A DNA stretch of 64,000 bases from Parerythrobacter jejuensis (GTDB lineage Bacteria; Pseudomonadota; Alphaproteobacteria; Sphingomonadales; Sphingomonadaceae): the NCBI RefSeq assembly GCF_039536765.1, contig NZ_BAAAZF010000001.1, forward strand, positions 1,054,001-1,118,000. Direction: 5' to 3'. The position numbers and the translations under genes are program-made. Positions 60,498 through 64,000 of the stretch are shown in pieces; the stretch's first letter is position 1, and every line of letters starts with the position of its first letter. The notes beneath the pieces were generated by a model that saw nothing but the letters and a program-made list of their open reading frames with translations, ran no database searches and had not been told where the DNA came from.

Positions 60498-61436
60498 TTA
60501 GTTCCCCGCAGGTGCGACTTCCTGAACCGGACTGGGCTGGCCAATGCGGTTCCCTGCCCCGTCGCGAAGACGACGCGGCTCGAGCACGGCGGAGGTCTCA
60601 ATCAAGTCCAGGGCCCGCTGGGTGGCGGCGTAGCGACGCATATCGGCGATCCAACGCTCCGCTCGCTCGGCACCGGGCATATTCTGCACTTCTTCGATAG
60701 CGGCTTCGTAGCGCCCGCTTTCCAGAAACAGCCGCGCCCGATCGAGCCGCCTGACCGGCTGGGGCGACGGAGAATCCTCGCGCCGGACCACGAATAACTG
60801 GCTGATTTCGCGCCGTAACCGGTCTAGGCTCGGCTCTTCGCTCGAATTGCGCAATTCAGGCTCCAACCCCTCCAATCGTGCGATTAGCTGGTCCATAGTC
60901 ACCGGATCGCGGGACATGCTGACGACGGTGCGCACGGCATTCGGCAACGCATCACCGAACCTAAGCCGCAATTGGTCCGCCAGGAAACCCAACTCCGCGC
61001 CACGTTCAATCGCGCGCCGTGTGGCAAAGGCGATCAACAGACCCTCGGCACGCGCTGCATTCCCCGCTGCCGCTTGCGCTTGCAGATCCAGTCGGGCCAA
61101 ACGCTGCTCGGCGGCTGCCAGGCGTTGATCGATCCCGCCCTGTTGCTCGGCCACCCGCTCGACGGCCGCTTCTGCAGCCTGCTCGACAGCGGCAGCGGAG
61201 GCCTGGGCACTGGGGGTCGCGTCCGGTTCTTCGTCGGCCTCCGGTTCGGCTGCGGCCAGCGCCGTTTCCGAATCTTCTGCAGCGACTTCAATCGCTTCTT
61301 GTTGGGCGCCGCTGAAATTTGGGCGCCACCACATATAGCCAAGCACTGCGGCGCCGATCAGGGCGACCAGCAGCACGACGCCGGCAACGGCCCGGAAGGA
61401 GCCGCCCAGCTTGGGCTGCGAAAACATATCGTTCAT
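60498..61436 (-). CDS. Mitofilin-like coiled-coil membrane protein (HemX-analogue position)
   Basis: A 312-residue protein from the ATG at 61436 (the frame extends to 61706 but only inside hemD). One transmembrane helix at about 17-34 (Val-Ala-Gly-Val-Val-Leu-Leu-Val-Ala-Leu-Ile) is followed by an acidic Ala/Glu/Pro linker and a coiled coil of about 85-135 rich in Ala, Gln and Arg. A helical domain follows with Ala-Ile-Glu-Arg-Gly, and a C-terminal TPR-like Gly-Arg-Tyr-Glu-Ala-Ala-Ile-Glu-Glu. This is the alphaproteobacterial mitofilin-type (COG4223) protein usually encoded right after hemD, as here. The relation to haem synthesis is positional only. It may shape the inner membrane, as mitofilin does. 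Confidence 0.85.
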   Translation of the reverse strand: MNDMFSQPKLGGSFRAVAGVVLLVALIGAAVLGYMWWRPNFSGAQQEAIEVAAEDSETALAAAEPEADEEPDATPSAQASAAAVEQAAEAAVERVAEQQGGIDQRLAAAEQRLARLDLQAQAAAGNAARAEGLLIAFATRRAIERGAELGFLADQLRLRFGDALPNAVRTVVSMSRDPVTMDQLIARLEGLEPELRNSSEEPSLDRLRREISQLFVVRREDSPSPQPVRRLDRARLFLESGRYEAAIEEVQNMPGAERAERWIADMRRYAATQRALDLIETSAVLEPRRLRDGAGNRIGQPSPVQEVAPAGN

Positions 61437-61497
61437 TCGTATCCGTTCTTTGACCCGGTTGCCGCGCTTTACCCGCGATCTATCGTGGTATGCGCCC

Positions 61498-62175
61498 TCA
61501 ATGGCACAGGTTTCCGGCCAAATCCAACAAAGCAGCATCGCTGGGGCCGTCTGCGACGTGGACAGAGCGCCACCCGTCGCCGATGTTTTCGAGGATGCGA
61601 GGTGCCATGGCCGCGATGTCGACCCTGCTGCGATCAACGCCCAGACGCGTGCATTCTTCGGCGAAATGTCTACCTGCCTCGCCCGAATGCAGCAACACAA
61701 TCGCACCGCCGGACAGCAAGCCGGCCTGATCGGCGGAGAGGCGACGATATTGCACGCGGTACACGACGCAGCTGTCGAGCGTCAGGTGGGCTGGCACATC
61801 CAGCGCAACATGCACTTCCCCGGCCAGCCGCAGCAAGTGCCTCGGTTCGCCTGGCAGAGTGTCGATCAGGTCTTGTAAGCCGCCCGATCCGACATGCTCC
61901 ACCTGTAACCCGGCCTCCTGGGCCAGTTTCGCTGTGGTCGCGCCGACGGCCAGCACCGGAAGGTGCGAGACCTTGTCCAGCTCCTTGCCCGCGTGGCGGA
62001 CCGCGTTGGCGCTGCCAATCAAAAGGCCGTCAAAGGGTTTGGCGGGCGCGGACCAGGTGACCGGCTCGACGCTGCTAAGAGCCATCCCCTTCGCTTTCAA
62101 TCCAGCCTCAAAGGCCGCGACAAGCGTCGCGGTCAGGCCCGGCTCCGGGCGTAATACGAATATCGGAACGCTCAT
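61498..62175 (-). CDS. hemD: Uroporphyrinogen-III synthase
   Basis: A 225-residue HemD, which closes hydroxymethylbilane to the type III tetrapyrrole with ring D inverted. The family is poorly conserved; the supporting points are length, the N-terminal Val-Leu-Arg-Pro-Glu-Pro-Gly motif, Asp-Gly-Leu-Leu-Ile-Gly-Ser-Ala-Asn-Ala-Val (the usual Thr/Ser-rich first-domain element) near 47-57, and Ala-Val-Gly-Ala-Thr-Thr-Ala near 77. It directly follows hemC with a 4-base overlap (ATGA). The overlapping gene order hemC-hemD is found in most proteobacteria and is the main reason for the call. Confidence 0.9.
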   Translation of the reverse strand: MSVPIFVLRPEPGLTATLVAAFEAGLKAKGMALSSVEPVTWSAPAKPFDGLLIGSANAVRHAGKELDKVSHLPVLAVGATTAKLAQEAGLQVEHVGSGGLQDLIDTLPGEPRHLLRLAGEVHVALDVPAHLTLDSCVVYRVQYRRLSADQAGLLSGGAIVLLHSGEAGRHFAEECTRLGVDRSRVDIAAMAPRILENIGDGWRSVHVADGPSDAALLDLAGNLCH

Positions 62176-63125
62176 GCTGGGGGTCCGAACACCGCCTGCG
62201 TTGCCGGCCCGGCCTTCGCCAGCAAATCTTCAGCGAAAGCGGTGACGGTTCCGAGGTCATCAGCATCCACGGTGATTTTTCCATCGGTGCGCTCCGTTCC
62301 GTCGGGGCTGAACAGGGTCGCCGAGATGATGATGCGCGCGCCGTCTGCGGTGGCGAGAACGGCAATCGGGCTGTGGCAAGTGCCGCCGAGCCCCGCGAGC
62401 AAGGCCCGCTCGGCTAGCACTTCCGCCTGCGAAGGCGCATGATTGATGGCTTCGAGCAATGCGATCGTGCGGGCAGCATCGCTGCGGCATTCGAGCCCGA
62501 TCGCCCCTTGCGCAGGTGCAGGCAGCCAATGGTCGCACGCCAGCGGTGTGCCGATGCCTTCTTGCCCCAGACGTTCGAGGCCCGCTGCCGCAAGCAAGGT
62601 CACATCCGCCTCGCCAGCCTCCAGCTTGCCCAGACGGGTGGCTACATTCCCGCGAAAGGTGACGATCTTCAGATCGGGGCGATGGTGCAGCATCTGGGCG
62701 GCACGGCGCGGCGCGCTTGTTCCGATAACAGCACCGGTGGGTATCGCGGCGATGCTGTCGGCCCCGATCAGCACATCACGCCGGTCTGCGCGCGGCAATA
62801 TGGCGGCGATATGGAGGCTGTCGGGGCGGATCGTCTCGACATCCTTCATCGAATGAACCGCCGCGTCGATCCGGTCTTCGGCCAGCCACGCATCCAGTTC
62901 CTTGGTCCACAGTGCCTTGCCACCGATTTCTGCCAGTGGCCGGTCCTGGATCTTGTCCCCGCTTGCCACCACCGGGACCAGCTCGACCGCGCTCTCGTCC
63001 CAGCCATGGGCTTCGCACAAGCGGCGGCGAGCCTCCTCGGCCTGCACCATGGCAAGCGGAGATTGGCGTGTTCCAAGGCGAAGGATCGGTGTGTCAGTCA
63101 TTGTATCAGTCGTCGTATCAGGCAT
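62172..63125 (-). CDS. hemC: Porphobilinogen deaminase (hydroxymethylbilane synthase)
   Basis: A 317-residue HemC. It polymerises four porphobilinogens into hydroxymethylbilane on a dipyrromethane cofactor. The start Leu-Arg-Leu-Gly-Thr-Arg-Gln-Ser-Pro-Leu-Ala and the active-site Lys-Asp-Val-Glu region (Ser-Met-Lys-Asp-Val) are present, and the cofactor-attaching cysteine is in Gly-Gly-Thr-Cys-His-Ser-Pro-Ile near 250, slightly altered from Gly-Gly-Cys-Gln-Val-Pro. The start is uncertain: ATG codons at 63125 and 63101 (Met-Thr-Asp-Thr-Pro-Ile-Leu) both suit; the frame reaches 63152. It is divergent from tsaD, an arrangement shared by many alphaproteobacteria. Confidence 0.96.
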   Translation of the reverse strand: MPDTTTDTMTDTPILRLGTRQSPLAMVQAEEARRRLCEAHGWDESAVELVPVVASGDKIQDRPLAEIGGKALWTKELDAWLAEDRIDAAVHSMKDVETIRPDSLHIAAILPRADRRDVLIGADSIAAIPTGAVIGTSAPRRAAQMLHHRPDLKIVTFRGNVATRLGKLEAGEADVTLLAAAGLERLGQEGIGTPLACDHWLPAPAQGAIGLECRSDAARTIALLEAINHAPSQAEVLAERALLAGLGGTCHSPIAVLATADGARIIISATLFSPDGTERTDGKITVDADDLGTVTAFAEDLLAKAGPATQAVFGPPA

Positions 63126-63170
63126 CGGGCGCGCTTGCCCTAGCCCCGGCATCGGCTAAGGGGAAGCCGC

Positions 63171-64000
63171 ATGGGGATAGTCCTCGGCATAGAATCGAGC
63201 TGCGACGAAACAGCGGCAGCGTTGGTGACCACCGACCGCCGCATTCTGGCGCAGAGAATCGCCTCGCAGGACGAGGCGCATGCTCCCTATGGCGGGGTAG
63301 TGCCGGAAATTGCCGCACGCGCCCACGCGGAGCGGCTTGCCCCATTGATCGACGAGGTGATGCAGGAGGCCGGGCTCGAATTCGCAGACCTTGATGCGAT
63401 TGCCGCCACCGCCGGCCCGGGATTGATCGGCGGCGTCATGGTCGGTCTGGTCAGCGCCAAGGCCCTCGCGATGGCGGCAGACAAGCCCCTGATCGCCATC
63501 AATCATCTCGAAGGCCACGCGCTCAGCCCGCGTCTTGCCGATGCTGATCTGGACTTCCCCTACGCCTTGCTGCTCGTCTCTGGCGGGCATTGCCAGATCC
63601 TGCACGTGGAAGGCGTGGGGCAGTATCGCCGCCTGGCCACAACGATCGACGATGCGCTGGGCGAAGCATTCGACAAGTCGGCCAAGATATTGGGCCTTGG
63701 CTATCCCGGCGGCCCTGCGGTCGAGCGGCTCGCGCTGGAAGGCGATCCACAGGCCGTCCCACTGCCCCGCCCGCTGCTGGGCAGCAAGGAACCGCATTTC
63801 TCCTTCGCCGGACTGAAAAGCGCGGTCATGCGGGCCAAGGATAGCGACCAGCATGTCGACGCCGATATCGCCGCCAGTTTCCAGCAGGCCGCGATCGATT
63901 GCGTGCTGGACCGGCTGAAGGCGGCACTGGATGCCAAAACACCACTCCCTGCCCTGGTTGTCGCTGGCGGGGTTGCAGCCAACCAGGCGATACGGGGAGC
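63171..64000 (+). CDS. tsaD: tRNA threonylcarbamoyladenosine transferase TsaD, 5' part
   Basis: About 276 codons are present before the window ends; a full TsaD is near 340. With TsaB and TsaE it transfers the threonylcarbamoyl group to A37 of ANN-reading tRNAs. The start [11 protein letters not shown] is the family hallmark, and the metal-binding His-Leu-Glu-Gly-His motif is near residues 111-115. [10 protein letters not shown] and Gly-Gly-Val-Ala-Ala-Asn fit the ASKHA nucleotide site. The ATG at 63171 follows AAGGGGAAG. It is divergent from hemC across 45 bases. Confidence 0.97.
   Translation, partial: MGIVLGIESSCDETAAALVTTDRRILAQRIASQDEAHAPYGGVVPEIAARAHAERLAPLIDEVMQEAGLEFADLDAIAATAGPGLIGGVMVGLVSAKALAMAADKPLIAINHLEGHALSPRLADADLDFPYALLLVSGGHCQILHVEGVGQYRRLATTIDDALGEAFDKSAKILGLGYPGGPAVERLALEGDPQAVPLPRPLLGSKEPHFSFAGLKSAVMRAKDSDQHVDADIAASFQQAAIDCVLDRLKAALDAKTPLPALVVAGGVAANQAIRG

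Noticed and set aside
1-64000. Insertion sequences, prophage genes, CRISPR arrays, rRNA or tRNA genes
   Set aside because: None seen: no transposase or integrase motifs, no regularly spaced short repeats, and no tRNA-like T-arm outside the tmRNA.

Overview
The window is high-GC bacterial chromosome, gene-dense, and reads as an alphaproteobacterium of the order Sphingomonadales, probably a marine Erythrobacter/Altererythrobacter-type organism. The best taxonomic evidence is a circularly permuted, two-piece tmRNA whose tag reads ANDNEALAIAA. A large TonB-dependent receptor, lptD-surA-pdxA-rsmA in a row, and an Anbu proteasome-like operon fit that placement. The genus is inference. I see no transposase, integrase, prophage, CRISPR array, rRNA or tRNA, so most of it looks like stable chromosome rather than an island.

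Layout, left to right. 1-2.6 kb: end of a MmcQ/YjbR protein, a quinone-type oxidoreductase, and a TetR regulator with a palindromic operator coupled to a membrane protein. 2.6-5.9 kb (minus): ndk, a lipoprotein, and pepA-DUF2256-holC. 6.0-11.6 kb: lptD-surA-pdxA-rsmA, an envelope-biogenesis and cofactor operon, meeting malate synthase G (glcB) head-on. 13.9-17.3 kb: M20 peptidase-astA-astB, an arginine-succinylation operon. 17.4-19.2 kb: a small membrane protein, a GNAT acetyltransferase, ssrA and mscL. 19.3-23.8 kb: lemA followed by four tandem TPM-domain paralogues and a fifth, divergent TPM membrane protein. 23.8-25.9 kb: NUDIX, SDR, then a minus-strand pspC-like gene preceded by three tiny, mutually homologous peptide genes that are easily missed.

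26.1-33 kb: recF, a TesA-type lipoprotein esterase divergent from the YbbA/YbbP ABC exporter, then methyltransferase, MOSC and DUF805 genes. 33-37.7 kb: TonB receptor and typA. 37.9-41.4 kb: two surface-polysaccharide genes (O-antigen ligase/polymerase and an SGNH acyltransferase). 41.4-45.3 kb: putP, a ccdA/thioredoxin pair, a VOC protein and an extensin-like protein. 45.4-52.3 kb (minus): a FixJ-like regulator with a degenerate receiver, then the Anbu operon (ATP-grasp, alpha-E, transglutaminase, Anbu), an alpha/beta hydrolase and two DUF3617 lipoproteins. 52.4-64 kb: uvrB, VOC/hydrolase/lipoprotein genes, dsbD, a UbiH-type monooxygenase, hemC-hemD with a mitofilin-like protein, and the 5' part of tsaD at the right edge.

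The items most worth following up are the three tandem micropeptides upstream of pspC, the lemA-TPM tandem array with its invariant C-terminal Gly-rich tail ending in Trp, the M20 enzyme as a possible replacement for AstE, and the Anbu operon. All functional calls come from reading motifs and gene context; no database search was run.
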